A stretch of DNA of 64,000 bases from Streptomyces clavuligerus (GCF_005519465.1 NZ_CP027858.1:5270001-5334000); one strand, 5' to 3'; positions 37,836 to 46,744 are shown, numbered from the stretch's first letter. Numbers and translations: made by a program. The notes: generated from the sequence alone by a model not told the origin.

Positions 37836-39608
37836 ATGGCAGCGGAATTCGGTCGACGGCTGCGCAGGGGAGCGACGACCACCGCCGTGGCCGCCGCCGC
37901 CGTGGCGGCTCTCTCCGCCTCGCAGGCACCCGGCGTCACGCACACGACCCTCGGCGGCGGTGAGGGCAGCCCCGGACAGGGCGCCGCCGACACGGACCCC
38001 GGCAACGACTCGCCGGTCACCGGCAACTCGCCCTACTACACGGACCTTCCGCCCCTGGTCACCCCGGACAAGCCCGGGACCTCCGTCGACCTCCCGGCCG
38101 AGGAGCAGGGCAGCACCACGCCCACCGAGGCGGGCATCCCGGCGACCGTTCTCGCCGCCTACAAGAACGCCGAGAAGACCATCTCGGCCTCGGACCCCGG
38201 CTGCCATGTGCCCTGGCAACTGCTGGCCGCGATCGGCAAGGTGGAGTCCGGGCAGGCCCGTGGCGGCCAGGTCGACGCCCAGGGCACCACCCGTACGCCC
38301 ATCCTCGGCCCGGTGCTCAACGGCGTCGGCTTCGCCAATATCTCCGACACCGACAACGGCGCCTACGACGGCGACACGACCTACGACCGTGCCGTCGGGC
38401 CCATGCAGTTCATCCCCTCCACCTGGGCCACCTGGGGACAGGACGCCAACGCCGACGGGCGCAAGGACCCCAACAACATCCATGACGCCGCCCTCGCGGC
38501 GGGCCGTTACCTCTGCGCGGGCGACCGGGACCTGCGCGATCAGGTCGACCTCGACGAGGCGATCCTCGGCTACAACCAGTCCCGCGTCTATCTGCGGACC
38601 GTGCTCTCCTGGTTCGAGTACTACAAGAAGGGCACCCACTCCGTCCCGGACGGAACGGGCCCGCTGCCCGGAGCCGGCGCCCCCGACAGCCCCGGCAGCG
38701 GCTTCTCGGGCGGCTCCACCCCGAAGCCCAAGCCGCCGAAGAAGCCCCCCGTCGACACCGATCTGCCCAAGCCCGGCGACAAGGACAAGCCCGGCAACCG
38801 GCCGCCCGCGAAGCCACCGACCCCGCCGAAGCCCAAGCCGCCCACGAAGCCGCCGGTGTCCCCCGTCTCCCGCATCGAGAACGTGGGCGCCGCCACCGTG
38901 ACCGCCATGGCGGGCCGCGAGTTCACCACGAAGGTCGCCGTCCGCGTCGAGAACGCCCAGGGTCGCGGGGTCGCCGAGCAGGCGGTGCGCTTCCAGATCG
39001 TCGGAGCCACGGACACCCGCTTCCCCGGCGGCCGGACGAGCGCCGTCCTCACCACCGCCGCCGACGGCCGGGTCGTCGCCCCGGTGCTCACGGCGGGGGA
39101 GAAGACCGGGTCGTTCATCGTCCGTGCCACCGTGGTCGGCCATCCGGCGCCCGGTGTCGAGGTCGCCGCCAAGGTGACCCCGCGCGCCGCCGACCTCCTG
39201 GAGTGGGTGGGCGACACGCCCCTGACAGCGCCCGTCGACTCCGAGTTCACGGAGCCCGTGGAGATCCGGGCCACCCACCGCGGCACTGTCGCCTCCGGCG
39301 TCGCCGTCACCGTCAGCCTCTTCACGGCCGGCCCGGACGTGGTACCGGCCGTCACCGGTCCCTACTTCAAGGACGTCGACGGCAAGCCGCTGCGGACGCT
39401 CGCCCTCGTCACCGACGCCAAGGGCGCCCTGGTGCTGCCGAAGATCTACACCGACGGCGAGATCGGCACCTTTGACCTCCGAATCACCGCCACCACCGGT
39501 GGGGGGACCGTCTCCGTGCCCCTCACGGTGACCGAGGAGATCACCACCATCCCCGTCCTCCCCACCCTCCCCGGCATCTCCCCGAGCCCGTCGCCGTCCG
39601 CGCGCTGA
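37836..39608 (+). CDS. secreted lytic transglycosylase with Pro/Lys linker and Ig-like domains
   Basis: A 590-residue exported cell-wall enzyme. A signal peptide (GRRLRRGATTTAVAAAAVAA) is followed by a low-complexity stretch. The transglycosylase domain spans about residues 100-240 with the catalytic Glu in WQLLAAIGKVESGQARGG and the family motifs GPMQFIPSTWATWG and NNIHDAALAAGRYLCA. After it comes a Pro/Lys-rich spacer (about 265-340) and one or two Ig-like beta domains to the C-terminus. The ATG was chosen after GGAGGGA; earlier in-frame codons lack a signal peptide. No c-di-AMP riboswitch was recognised in its leader. Confidence 0.88.
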   Translation: MAAEFGRRLRRGATTTAVAAAAVAALSASQAPGVTHTTLGGGEGSPGQGAADTDPGNDSPVTGNSPYYTDLPPLVTPDKPGTSVDLPAEEQGSTTPTEAGIPATVLAAYKNAEKTISASDPGCHVPWQLLAAIGKVESGQARGGQVDAQGTTRTPILGPVLNGVGFANISDTDNGAYDGDTTYDRAVGPMQFIPSTWATWGQDANADGRKDPNNIHDAALAAGRYLCAGDRDLRDQVDLDEAILGYNQSRVYLRTVLSWFEYYKKGTHSVPDGTGPLPGAGAPDSPGSGFSGGSTPKPKPPKKPPVDTDLPKPGDKDKPGNRPPAKPPTPPKPKPPTKPPVSPVSRIENVGAATVTAMAGREFTTKVAVRVENAQGRGVAEQAVRFQIVGATDTRFPGGRTSAVLTTAADGRVVAPVLTAGEKTGSFIVRATVVGHPAPGVEVAAKVTPRAADLLEWVGDTPLTAPVDSEFTEPVEIRATHRGTVASGVAVTVSLFTAGPDVVPAVTGPYFKDVDGKPLRTLALVTDAKGALVLPKIYTDGEIGTFDLRITATTGGGTVSVPLTVTEEITTIPVLPTLPGISPSPSPSAR

Positions 39609-39630
39609 CCCCGCACCCGGCCACCACTCC

Positions 39631-39668
39631 CGGACCGCCCCGCAGCCCCTCGGCAGCGGGGCGGTCCG
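39631..39668 (+). terminator. terminator after the transglycosylase gene
   Basis: Perfect 13-bp arms CGGACCGCCCCGC (39631-39643) and GCGGGGCGGTCCG (39656-39668), followed by CTCTGTTCT. Confidence 0.85.
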
Positions 39669-39762
39669 CTCTGTTCTCATCTCACGGTCCGATTGCTACG
39701 GTGCCCTGTCCCTGACGCGCCATCAGACCCTTTGGGATCTCCACAGCCCCGGGAGGCCGATC

Positions 39763-39900
39763 ATGCGCCCCCTCGCCGCCGCCGCCCTCGGGCTGGCCGC
39801 CGCCGTCGCCCTCGTCCTCACCGCCACCGCCATCGGCCCGCCCCAGGACGGCACCTCTCCCGAACCGCTGCTGACCACCGTCCCGGGCCCCAAGAAGTAG
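39763..39900 (+). CDS. small membrane protein, SPW_0924-like
   Basis: A 45-residue protein starting MRPLAAAALGLAAAVALVLT, one hydrophobic segment followed by a short polar tail ending PGPKK. GGGAGG lies six bases before the ATG, so it is a real gene despite its size. It sits nine bases before the DUF3068 gene. A small protein at this position is known in Streptomyces (SPW_0924 family, recalled). It may be a partner of the downstream protein. Confidence 0.75.
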   Translation: MRPLAAAALGLAAAVALVLTATAIGPPQDGTSPEPLLTTVPGPKK

Positions 39901-39909
39901 GGAGGGCCC

Positions 39910-40917
39910 ATGCGCCGCCGCGCCGGACTCGTACTCCTCGCCCTCGCCGCCTTCTGCGCCGCACTCGCCCCGCTGCTGCGCTGGTACGCCTTCCCCCGCC
40001 TCGCCAAGGTCCCGCCCGGCCAGTACCAGGAGGTCGTGATGGAGGCGAGGCCCGCCACCCTCCTCGACTACGGCACCCTCCGCGCCCGGCAGGTCGAGAA
40101 GGTCACCATCGTCCAGACCCTGAAGGGCAATGTGGAGGAGTCCGAACGCATCGAACGCGGTACCGGCCGCGACGTCGTCGTCTGGGACACCCTCGCCCAT
40201 GTCCAGGGCCCCGACGGCGCGATGATCTCGCAGATCCCCGAACGCTATGTCTTCGACGCCCACACCCAGGACCCCGTCCACGCCCCCGGTGAGATGGTCG
40301 ACGGCACCCCCGTCTGCCGCGAGGGCCTCGCCTTCAAATGGCCCTTCCTCACCGAGAAACGCGACTACCGCTACTTCGACGCCCAGACCCGGACCGCCGC
40401 CCCCATCCACTACCGGGGCACCCGCACCTTCCGGGGCCTGGAGGTCTACTACTTCGAACAGACGATCCCCTGGACCAAGGTCCCCTACCCCCGCACGATG
40501 CCCATCCCCGGGGTGCGGGCGGCCACCCTGGAACAGCAGACCGGCACCACCCGCTGGTACACCACCCGCCGTATGTTCTGGGTGGAACCCGTCACCGGCG
40601 CCCCCGTCAACGGCGAGGAGATCCACCGCGAAGAACTGCGCGGCGGCACCCTGCTGGGCGGACGCGACCGGGTCACCGTCTTCGCCGGCCATGTGAAGAT
40701 GCGCCCCGACTACCTCGACCACACCGTCGACCTGGTCACCTCCCAACGGCTGCTGGTCCTGCTGCTCACTTCGTACGGTCCGTGGGGGGCGCTGGGGGCG
40801 GGCGGGGGGCTGCTGGTGCTCGCGCTCTTCCTGGAAGCCTGGGCCCGCCCCTCCCCCCTCCCCCTCCCCGCCCCCGCTCCCCCCACCCCTGCCGACCACC
40901 ACCCCTCATCCGCCTGA
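39910..40917 (+). CDS. DUF3068 (PorA-like) membrane-anchored protein
   Basis: A 335-residue protein with an N-terminal hydrophobic anchor (GLVLLALAAFCAALAPLL), a long outer domain beginning WYAFPRLAKVPPGQY and including YFEQTIPWTKVPYP, and a second membrane segment near residue 290 (GALGAGGGLLVLALFLE) with a short Pro-rich cytoplasmic tail. This two-helix, large outer-loop plan is that of the DUF3068 family, related to mycolata porin-associated PorA-type proteins. Function unknown. Co-transcribed with the 45-residue protein upstream; ends at a bidirectional terminator. Confidence 0.85.
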   Translation: MRRRAGLVLLALAAFCAALAPLLRWYAFPRLAKVPPGQYQEVVMEARPATLLDYGTLRARQVEKVTIVQTLKGNVEESERIERGTGRDVVVWDTLAHVQGPDGAMISQIPERYVFDAHTQDPVHAPGEMVDGTPVCREGLAFKWPFLTEKRDYRYFDAQTRTAAPIHYRGTRTFRGLEVYYFEQTIPWTKVPYPRTMPIPGVRAATLEQQTGTTRWYTTRRMFWVEPVTGAPVNGEEIHREELRGGTLLGGRDRVTVFAGHVKMRPDYLDHTVDLVTSQRLLVLLLTSYGPWGALGAGGGLLVLALFLEAWARPSPLPLPAPAPPTPADHHPSSA

Positions 40918-40941
40918 CCGCGCCACCGCGAGCCCCGCCGC

Positions 40942-40979
40942 GCCCGTGGGCAGGGGCCCTGCGGTCCCTGCCCACGGGC
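40942..40979. terminator. bidirectional terminator between the DUF3068 gene and hrpB
   Basis: Perfect 14-bp arms GCCCGTGGGCAGGG (40942-40955) and CCCTGCCCACGGGC (40966-40979) between two converging genes. Confidence 0.88.
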
Positions 40980-41020
40980 AGGGCGTCCCGGCGGTGCGCC
41001 GGGGCGGACCCGGCGCCGGG

Positions 41021-43582
41021 TCAGGAATCCCCCGACGCACCCCGCGCCGCCTGGCGGGCCTTGGTGTGGCGGGTGGGCTCGGCGGCCGACGGGTCCTTCG
41101 GCCACGGGTGCTTCGGATAGCGCCCCCGCAGCTCCGCCCGCACCGAGTGGTACCCCTCCGCCCAGAACGACGCCAGATCGGCGGTGACCGCCACCGGCCG
41201 ACGGGCGGGGGAGAGCAGATGCACCTGCACGGGCACCCCCGCCACCTCCGGGGTCTCCCGCAGTCCGAACATCTCCTGGAGCTTCACCGCCAGCACTGGC
41301 CGCTCCCCGCCGTACTCCACCCGTATGCGGGAGCCGCTGGGGACCTCGATCCGCTCCGGTGCCAGCTCGTCCAGCCGGGCCGCCTCCCCGCCCGCCCACG
41401 GCAGCAGCCGCCGCAGGGCCTCCAGCACCGGGACACGTTCCAGATCGGCCCGTCGGCGGGCCCGCGACAGCTCGGGTTCGAGCCAGTCGTCCACGCGCCC
41501 GAGCAGTCCTTCGTCCGAGACGTCCGGCCAGGGCGCCCCCAGCTCCCGGTGGAGGAAGGCCAGCCGTTCCCGCAGTCCCCGCGCCTCCGCCGGCCAGCGC
41601 AGCAGCCCCGGCCCCTCGGTGCGCAGCCCCGCCAGCAGCGCCGCCCGTACCGCTCCGGGGTCGGGGTCCTTCAGCGCACGGGCGGACAGTTCCACCGCGC
41701 CCAGCCGCCGCACCTCCCGCGCGACCACGTCCCCGTCCTCCCAGCGGACCTCCTCACCCGCCCGGCCGAGATGGGCCGCCGCCGTGCTCGCCGTCCCCTC
41801 GTCCACCACGGCGGCGAGCCGCACCCGCGCCGAGGCCGACGCCGCCGGACGGTCCGCGACCGCGATCGCGAGCCAGCGGGCCCCGCGCAGCCCGGACCCC
41901 GCCGCCACCTCGGCCCCGGTTCCGGAGACCATGAGGAACGCACCCTCCCCACGGGCGCGGGCCACCCGTTCCGGGAAGGCGAGAGCGGTGACGAGCCCGG
42001 CCACCGCGTCGTCCCCGCGCCCGCCGGACGGGCCGCGCGGGGCGGTTCCGCCGCCCGGGCCCGGGAGCGCCGCGGTCAGCCGTCGGGTCTCCGCCCGCCA
42101 GCGGGCCGCGTAGGCGTCGCCGCCGCGCCGTGCCCGGCGCCACGCCTCCACGAGATCGTCGCCGTACTCCCGCGGCGGTTCCTCGCCGATCAGTGCCACG
42201 ACCTCGGCGGCCCGGTCCGCGCCCGCCTCGGGTGCCGCGTCGATCAGTGCCCGGGCCAGCCGGGGGTGGACCCCCATGCGGGACATCCGTATGCCCCGCT
42301 CGGTGGCCCGGCCCTCCTCGTCCACCGCGCCGATCGCGGTCAGCACCGACCGTGCCGCCGCCATCGCTCCCGGGGGCGGGGCGTCCGGCAGCGCGAGCCC
42401 GGCCGCCGAGGGGTCGCCCCAGCAGGCCGCCCGCAGGGCGAACGAGGCCAGGTCCGCGATCCTGATCTCGGGGGAGGGGAACGGCTGCCGCCGGACGTCG
42501 TCCCCCGCCGACCAGCAGCGGTACACCGTGCCCCGGGCCTCGCGCCCCGCCCGGCCGAGGCGCTGGACCGCCGCCGCGGCCGACACCGGGACCGTGGCCA
42601 GCGACCCGAGCCCCCGGGCGTGGTCGACCCGGGGCTCCCGGGTCAGCCCCGAGTCCACGACGACACGCACCCCGGGCACGGTCAGGCTGGACTCGGCGAC
42701 CGAGGTCGCGAGCACCACCCGCCGCCGGCCCTCCCCGCCGCGCAGCACCGCCTCCTGCACGGCCGCCGCAGCCCGCCCGTGGAGTTGCAGCACCTCGGCG
42801 TCCACACCGTCGAGCAGCCCGGCCGTCCGCGCGATCTCCCCGGTGCCCGGCAGAAAACACAGCACGTCCCCCTCGTGGCGGTCGAGGGCCTGCCGCACCG
42901 TCGCCGCCACATGCCGCAGCAGCCCGGGATCCACCCAGGTGCCGTGCGCGGGCCGGAGTCCGGGCGGCGGCGGTGCGTGGACGGCGTCCGCGCCGTGCCC
43001 CTCGCCCCGGCCCACGACCACCGGCGCCGGGTCCGCGCCGTCCTCCAGGGATGTCAGCAGCCGGGCCCAGGTCCCGGTGTCCCCGGTCGCCGAGGCGGCG
43101 ATCAGCCGGAGGTCCGGCCGGAGCGTCGCCCGTACGTCCAGGAGGAAGGCCATCGCGGTGTCCGCGTCCAGATGGCGTTCGTGGCACTCGTCGAGCAGCA
43201 CCACGTCTATCCCGGGCAGCTCGGGGTCGCGCTGGAGACGCTGGAGAAGAACCCCGGTGGTCACCACTTCCACCCGGGTCGCCGGGCTCGCGCGGCGCTC
43301 GCCCCGGACGGTGTAGCCGACCGCCCCGCCCACCTCCTCGCCCAGCAGCCACGCCATCCGGCGGGCCGCCGCCCGGACGGCCATCCGCCGGGGCTCGGCC
43401 ACCAGGACCCGTGCGGCGGGGCGCCCACCGATCAGACCGGCCAGGGCCAGCGGGACCAGCGTGGTCTTGCCGGTGCCGGGCGGCGCGGAGAGCACCGCCG
43501 TCCCCCGCCCGTCGAGCGCGGTGAACAGCTCGGGCAGGGCGTCACGGACCGGGAGCCGGTCGAGTGCGTCGGTTCGGATCAT
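41021..43582 (-). CDS. hrpB: ATP-dependent RNA helicase HrpB
   Basis: An 853-residue DEAH-type helicase. Walker A is APPGTGKTTLVPLAL, motif II is LLDECHERHLDAD (DECH rather than DEAH), motif III SATGD and motif VI QRLGRAGREARG. C-terminal HA2 and the HrpB-specific C-domain (PSGSRIRVEYGGERPVLAVKLQEMFGL and WAEGYHSVRAELRGRYPKHPWPKDP) are intact. The cellular role of HrpB in bacteria is unclear. Its upstream region carries two inverted DnaA-box matches. Confidence 0.93.
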   Translation of the reverse strand: MIRTDALDRLPVRDALPELFTALDGRGTAVLSAPPGTGKTTLVPLALAGLIGGRPAARVLVAEPRRMAVRAAARRMAWLLGEEVGGAVGYTVRGERRASPATRVEVVTTGVLLQRLQRDPELPGIDVVLLDECHERHLDADTAMAFLLDVRATLRPDLRLIAASATGDTGTWARLLTSLEDGADPAPVVVGRGEGHGADAVHAPPPPGLRPAHGTWVDPGLLRHVAATVRQALDRHEGDVLCFLPGTGEIARTAGLLDGVDAEVLQLHGRAAAAVQEAVLRGGEGRRRVVLATSVAESSLTVPGVRVVVDSGLTREPRVDHARGLGSLATVPVSAAAAVQRLGRAGREARGTVYRCWSAGDDVRRQPFPSPEIRIADLASFALRAACWGDPSAAGLALPDAPPPGAMAAARSVLTAIGAVDEEGRATERGIRMSRMGVHPRLARALIDAAPEAGADRAAEVVALIGEEPPREYGDDLVEAWRRARRGGDAYAARWRAETRRLTAALPGPGGGTAPRGPSGGRGDDAVAGLVTALAFPERVARARGEGAFLMVSGTGAEVAAGSGLRGARWLAIAVADRPAASASARVRLAAVVDEGTASTAAAHLGRAGEEVRWEDGDVVAREVRRLGAVELSARALKDPDPGAVRAALLAGLRTEGPGLLRWPAEARGLRERLAFLHRELGAPWPDVSDEGLLGRVDDWLEPELSRARRRADLERVPVLEALRRLLPWAGGEAARLDELAPERIEVPSGSRIRVEYGGERPVLAVKLQEMFGLRETPEVAGVPVQVHLLSPARRPVAVTADLASFWAEGYHSVRAELRGRYPKHPWPKDPSAAEPTRHTKARQAARGASGDS

Positions 43583-43621
43583 GCGTTCAGTCTGGTACGT
43601 CCGGCCGGGGCCTGCGCCGCC

Positions 43622-43681
43622 CTGTCCACAGTCACGGTCTGATCATCGGCTTGTATGACAAATGATCGGGGCTGTGGACAG
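43622..43681. promoter_or_regulatory. pair of inverted DnaA-box matches with an inner dyad
   Basis: CTGTCCACA at 43622-43630 and its inverted copy at 43673-43681 match the streptomycete DnaA-box consensus (recalled as TTGTCCACA, with C or T allowed in the first two positions). Between them lies a second dyad, GATCAT (43641-43646) and ATGATC (43662-43667). All lie 40-99 bp upstream of the hrpB start codon on the side of its promoter. Confidence 0.55.
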
Positions 43682-43717
43682 TCCGCGGGCACCCCGGCCC
43701 CTACGCCCCCACACCCT

Positions 43718-44569
43718 CTACGCGGCCGACGATTCCTTCACACAGACGAAGATCGCCGTGCCGGGGATCAGATTCCCCCGCAGCGGGGACCAGCCGCCCC
43801 ACTCCTGACCGTTCCACGCCGGCCACTCCGGCTCGACCAGGTCCACCAGCCGGAAGCCGCCCGCGACCACGTCCCGCACCCGGTCGCCCAGGGTCCGGTG
43901 GTGCTCCACATAGACCGCGCGCCCCCGCTCGTCCTGCTCCACATAAGGAGTGCGGTCGAAATAGGAACCCGACACGCTCAGCCCCTCGGGGCCCGGCTCG
44001 TCGGGGAAGGCCCAGCGCAGCGGATGGGTGACCGAGAAGACCCAGCGCCCGCCCGGCCGCAGCACCCGGTGCACCTCGGAGAAGACCCGCACCGGGTCCG
44101 CCACGAACGGCACCGCGCCGTACGCGGAACAGGCGAGGTCGAAGGAGCCGTCCCGGAACGGCAGCGCCGTGGCGTCGGACTCCACCAGCGGAAGGCCGCC
44201 CCCGATCCGCAGCGCGTGCTGGAGCTGCCGGTGGGAGAGGTCCAGCGCCACCGGGCGCGCCCCCTGCGCGGCCAGCCAGCGCGAACACTGTGCGGCGCCC
44301 GCGCCGATCTCCAGGACGTCCAGTCCCTTCAGCGACCCGGCCGGGCCCAGCAGCTCCGCGTCGGCCTCGTCCAGCCCCTCGGGCCCCCAGACGAAGCGGT
44401 CGTCCCCCAGGAAGGACCCGTGCTCCCGCTGGTAGTCGTCGGCGTTCCGGTCCCACCAGCCCCGGCTGGCCCGGCTGCTCTCCGTGTCTCCCGCGTGACG
44501 GCGGGTCGCCTCCGGCTCGGCGTCGGCGGCTTCCGGAGTGTCTGCGGCATCCTTGATGTATTGGCTCAT
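43718..44569 (-). CDS. class I SAM-dependent methyltransferase
   Basis: A methyltransferase of about 283 residues. The SAM site is VLEIGAGAAQCSRWLAAQGARPVALDLS (about residues 88-115); LPFRDGSFDLACSAYGAVPFV and HRVLRPGGRWVFSVTHPLRW are the next motifs, typical of the Methyltransf_11/25 groups acting on small molecules. Residues 1-35 are Glu/Ala/Asp-rich and look disordered. The ATG at 44569 was chosen; GTG at 44575 is equally possible, with no good ribosome site for either. Substrate unknown. Confidence 0.85.
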   Translation of the reverse strand: MSQYIKDAADTPEAADAEPEATRRHAGDTESSRASRGWWDRNADDYQREHGSFLGDDRFVWGPEGLDEADAELLGPAGSLKGLDVLEIGAGAAQCSRWLAAQGARPVALDLSHRQLQHALRIGGGLPLVESDATALPFRDGSFDLACSAYGAVPFVADPVRVFSEVHRVLRPGGRWVFSVTHPLRWAFPDEPGPEGLSVSGSYFDRTPYVEQDERGRAVYVEHHRTLGDRVRDVVAGGFRLVDLVEPEWPAWNGQEWGGWSPLRGNLIPGTAIFVCVKESSAA

Positions 44570-44692
44570 CTTCACCGTCGTTGTCGTGTGCGCGTCGGCC
44601 GAATCGGTGCGGTCAGAGGCTCAGAAGGCCCTCCGCGCCCATGGGTTGCGCCGGATATGGAACGATCCGCCCCGGGTGTGCGTCTTCGCGCA

Positions 44693-44721
44693 TTGACCGT
44701 CTCCGGCTGCCCCCGTATGCT
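44693..44721 (+). promoter_or_regulatory. rpsA promoter
   Basis: TTGACC (44693-44698) and TATGCT (44716-44721) are separated by 17 bp, a very good HrdB-type match and the only one in the region. It implies a transcription start near 44728 and a leader of about 220 nt before the rpsA ATG, with a small hairpin TCCGG/CCGGA (44824-44837). Confidence 0.72.
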
Positions 44722-44950
44722 ACAAGTTGCGCTGCGGGCCTGCGCGCCTCAGACGGAGCAGGTCGCGCTCGCATCTGTATGTATGTCCCCTCGGTTCACG
44801 AGGCGCTTTTTGGCGGGATTGCTTCCGGTTCACCGGAGGTATCGGCCAGGTAGTGCCTCCAAGGCTGTCCGGCTTCTTGCAGCTGCGATTACGGGCTCAC
44901 GGCGTAGCAGTACCTACGACTTCAATGTCCGTACCGGAGCCCTTTCCCAC

Positions 44951-46441
44951 ATGACGAGCAGCACCGAGACCACCGCCACTCCGCAGGTAGCGGTCAACGA
45001 CATCGGTAACGAGGAAGCCTTCCTCGCCGCGATCGACGAGACGATCAAGTACTTCAACGACGGCGACATCGTCGACGGCGTCATCGTGAAGGTCGACCGG
45101 GACGAGGTCCTGCTCGACATCGGTTACAAGACCGAAGGTGTCATTCCGAGCCGCGAGCTCTCGATCAAGCACGACGTCGACCCGAACGAGGTCGTCAAGG
45201 TCGGCGACGAGATCGAGGCCCTGGTTCTCCAGAAGGAGGACAAGGAAGGCCGCCTGATCCTCTCGAAGAAGCGCGCCCAGTACGAGCGTGCCTGGGGCAC
45301 CATCGAGAAGATCAAGGAAGAGGACGGCATCGTCACCGGTACCGTCATCGAGGTCGTCAAGGGCGGCCTCATCCTCGACATCGGCCTGCGGGGCTTCCTG
45401 CCCGCGTCCCTCGTCGAGATGCGCCGTGTCCGCGACCTCCAGCCCTACGTGGGCAAGGAGCTCGAGGCCAAGATCATCGAGCTGGACAAGAACCGCAACA
45501 ACGTGGTCCTGTCCCGCCGTGCCTGGCTGGAGCAGACCCAGTCCGAGGTCCGCCAGACCTTCCTCACGACCCTCCAGAAGGGTCAGGTCCGCTCCGGCGT
45601 CGTGTCCTCGATCGTCAACTTCGGTGCCTTCGTGGACCTGGGTGGCGTCGACGGTCTGGTCCACGTCTCCGAGCTGTCCTGGAAGCACATCGACCACCCG
45701 TCCGAGGTTGTCGAGGTCGGCCAGGAGGTCACCGTCGAGGTTCTCGACGTCGACATGGACCGCGAGCGTGTCTCCCTGTCGCTGAAGGCGACCCAGGAAG
45801 ACCCGTGGCAGCAGTTCGCCCGGACCCACCAGATCGGCCAGGTCGTCCCCGGCAAGGTCACCAAGCTGGTTCCGTTCGGTGCGTTCGTCCGCGTGGACGA
45901 GGGCATCGAGGGTCTGGTCCACATCTCCGAGCTGGCCGAGCGCCACGTGGAGATCCCGGAGCAGGTCGTCCAGGTCAACGACGAGATCTTCGTCAAGGTC
46001 ATCGACATCGACCTGGAGCGTCGCCGCATCAGCCTCTCGCTGAAGCAGGCCAACGAGTCCTTCGGCGCCGACCCGGCCTCGGTCGAGTTCGACCCGACCC
46101 TCTACGGCATGGCCGCGTCCTACGACGACCAGGGCAACTACATCTACCCCGAGGGCTTCGACCCCGAGACCAACGACTGGCTCGAGGGCTACGAGACCCA
46201 GCGCGAGGCGTGGGAGACCCAGTACGCCGAGGCGCAGCAGCGCTTCGAGCAGCACCAGGCCCAGGTCATCAAGTCCCGCGAGGCCGACGAGGCCGCCGCT
46301 GCCGAGGGTGACGCCGCCGCTCCGGCCGCCGCGCCCGCCAGCGGTTCCTACTCCTCGGAGTCGGACGACAACTCCGGCGCCCTGGCGTCGGACGAGGCGC
46401 TCGCCGCGCTCCGTGAGAAGCTCGCCGGCGGCCAGAGCTGA
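44951..46441 (+). CDS. rpsA: 30S ribosomal protein S1
   Basis: A 496-residue protein with four S1 RNA-binding repeats, recognisable by GDIVDGVIVKVDRDEVLLDIGYKTEGVIP, GIVTGTVIEVVKGGLILDIGLRGFLP, GQVRSGVVSSIVNFGAFVDLGGVDGLVH and GQVVPGKVTKLVPFGAFVRVDEGIEGLVH. The C-terminal 100 residues are acidic and Ala/Glu-rich. Four repeats rather than six is usual for actinobacteria. It brings mRNA to the ribosome. Codon use is strongly biased, as expected for a highly expressed gene. Preceded by a long leader, followed by a strong terminator. Confidence 0.96.
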   Translation: MTSSTETTATPQVAVNDIGNEEAFLAAIDETIKYFNDGDIVDGVIVKVDRDEVLLDIGYKTEGVIPSRELSIKHDVDPNEVVKVGDEIEALVLQKEDKEGRLILSKKRAQYERAWGTIEKIKEEDGIVTGTVIEVVKGGLILDIGLRGFLPASLVEMRRVRDLQPYVGKELEAKIIELDKNRNNVVLSRRAWLEQTQSEVRQTFLTTLQKGQVRSGVVSSIVNFGAFVDLGGVDGLVHVSELSWKHIDHPSEVVEVGQEVTVEVLDVDMDRERVSLSLKATQEDPWQQFARTHQIGQVVPGKVTKLVPFGAFVRVDEGIEGLVHISELAERHVEIPEQVVQVNDEIFVKVIDIDLERRRISLSLKQANESFGADPASVEFDPTLYGMAASYDDQGNYIYPEGFDPETNDWLEGYETQREAWETQYAEAQQRFEQHQAQVIKSREADEAAAAEGDAAAPAAAPASGSYSSESDDNSGALASDEALAALREKLAGGQS

Positions 46442-46476
46442 CGCTCGAAGCCACCAGCGGCTGACGGACAGCCGAC

Positions 46477-46514
46477 GATGAGGCCCGCTCCCCTCCGGGG
46501 GAGCGGGCCTCATC
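46477..46514 (+). terminator. rpsA terminator
   Basis: Perfect 17-bp arms GATGAGGCCCGCTCCCC (46477-46493) and GGGGAGCGGGCCTCATC (46498-46514) with a 4-base loop, followed by CTTTCT. The strongest hairpin in the window. Confidence 0.92.
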
Positions 46515-46649
46515 CTTTCTCCGGGGCTTCTCCCGGCGGGCTTCGGTCCGCTGCGCCACACTTCCGGGGACACAGGCACAACGGGAACGGGGTCACGCCC
46601 CGCCGTACTCGTCCCCGCCCATCGCGGCTCGTCTCCTCCCCGCCCGTCA

Positions 46650-46744
46650 TCACGCGGTGAACGGGGGAGCCCAACCGTTCCAGGGGCGTTCCGTGTGCGC
46701 CGACGGGGAATGCCCGTCCGCTACCGCGCGTTGTCACGTGGTGA
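46650..46744. promoter_or_regulatory. two TCACGYGGTGA dyads upstream of the PAC2 gene
   Basis: TCACGCGGTGA (46650-46660) and TCACGTGGTGA (46734-46744) are copies of the same 11-bp dyad (TCAC-N3-GTGA), and each is followed by AAC. They are 84 bp apart, eight helical turns. The second lies 22 bp before the PAC2 start codon, next to the ribosome site AGGAGG. They look like binding sites for one dimeric regulator. Confidence 0.5.

Noticed and set aside
34868..38026. Over 1,000-codon open frame antisense to polA
   Set aside because: It is Gly/Val/Asp/His-rich shadow sequence caused by third-position GC bias; the polA strand has the conserved motifs.
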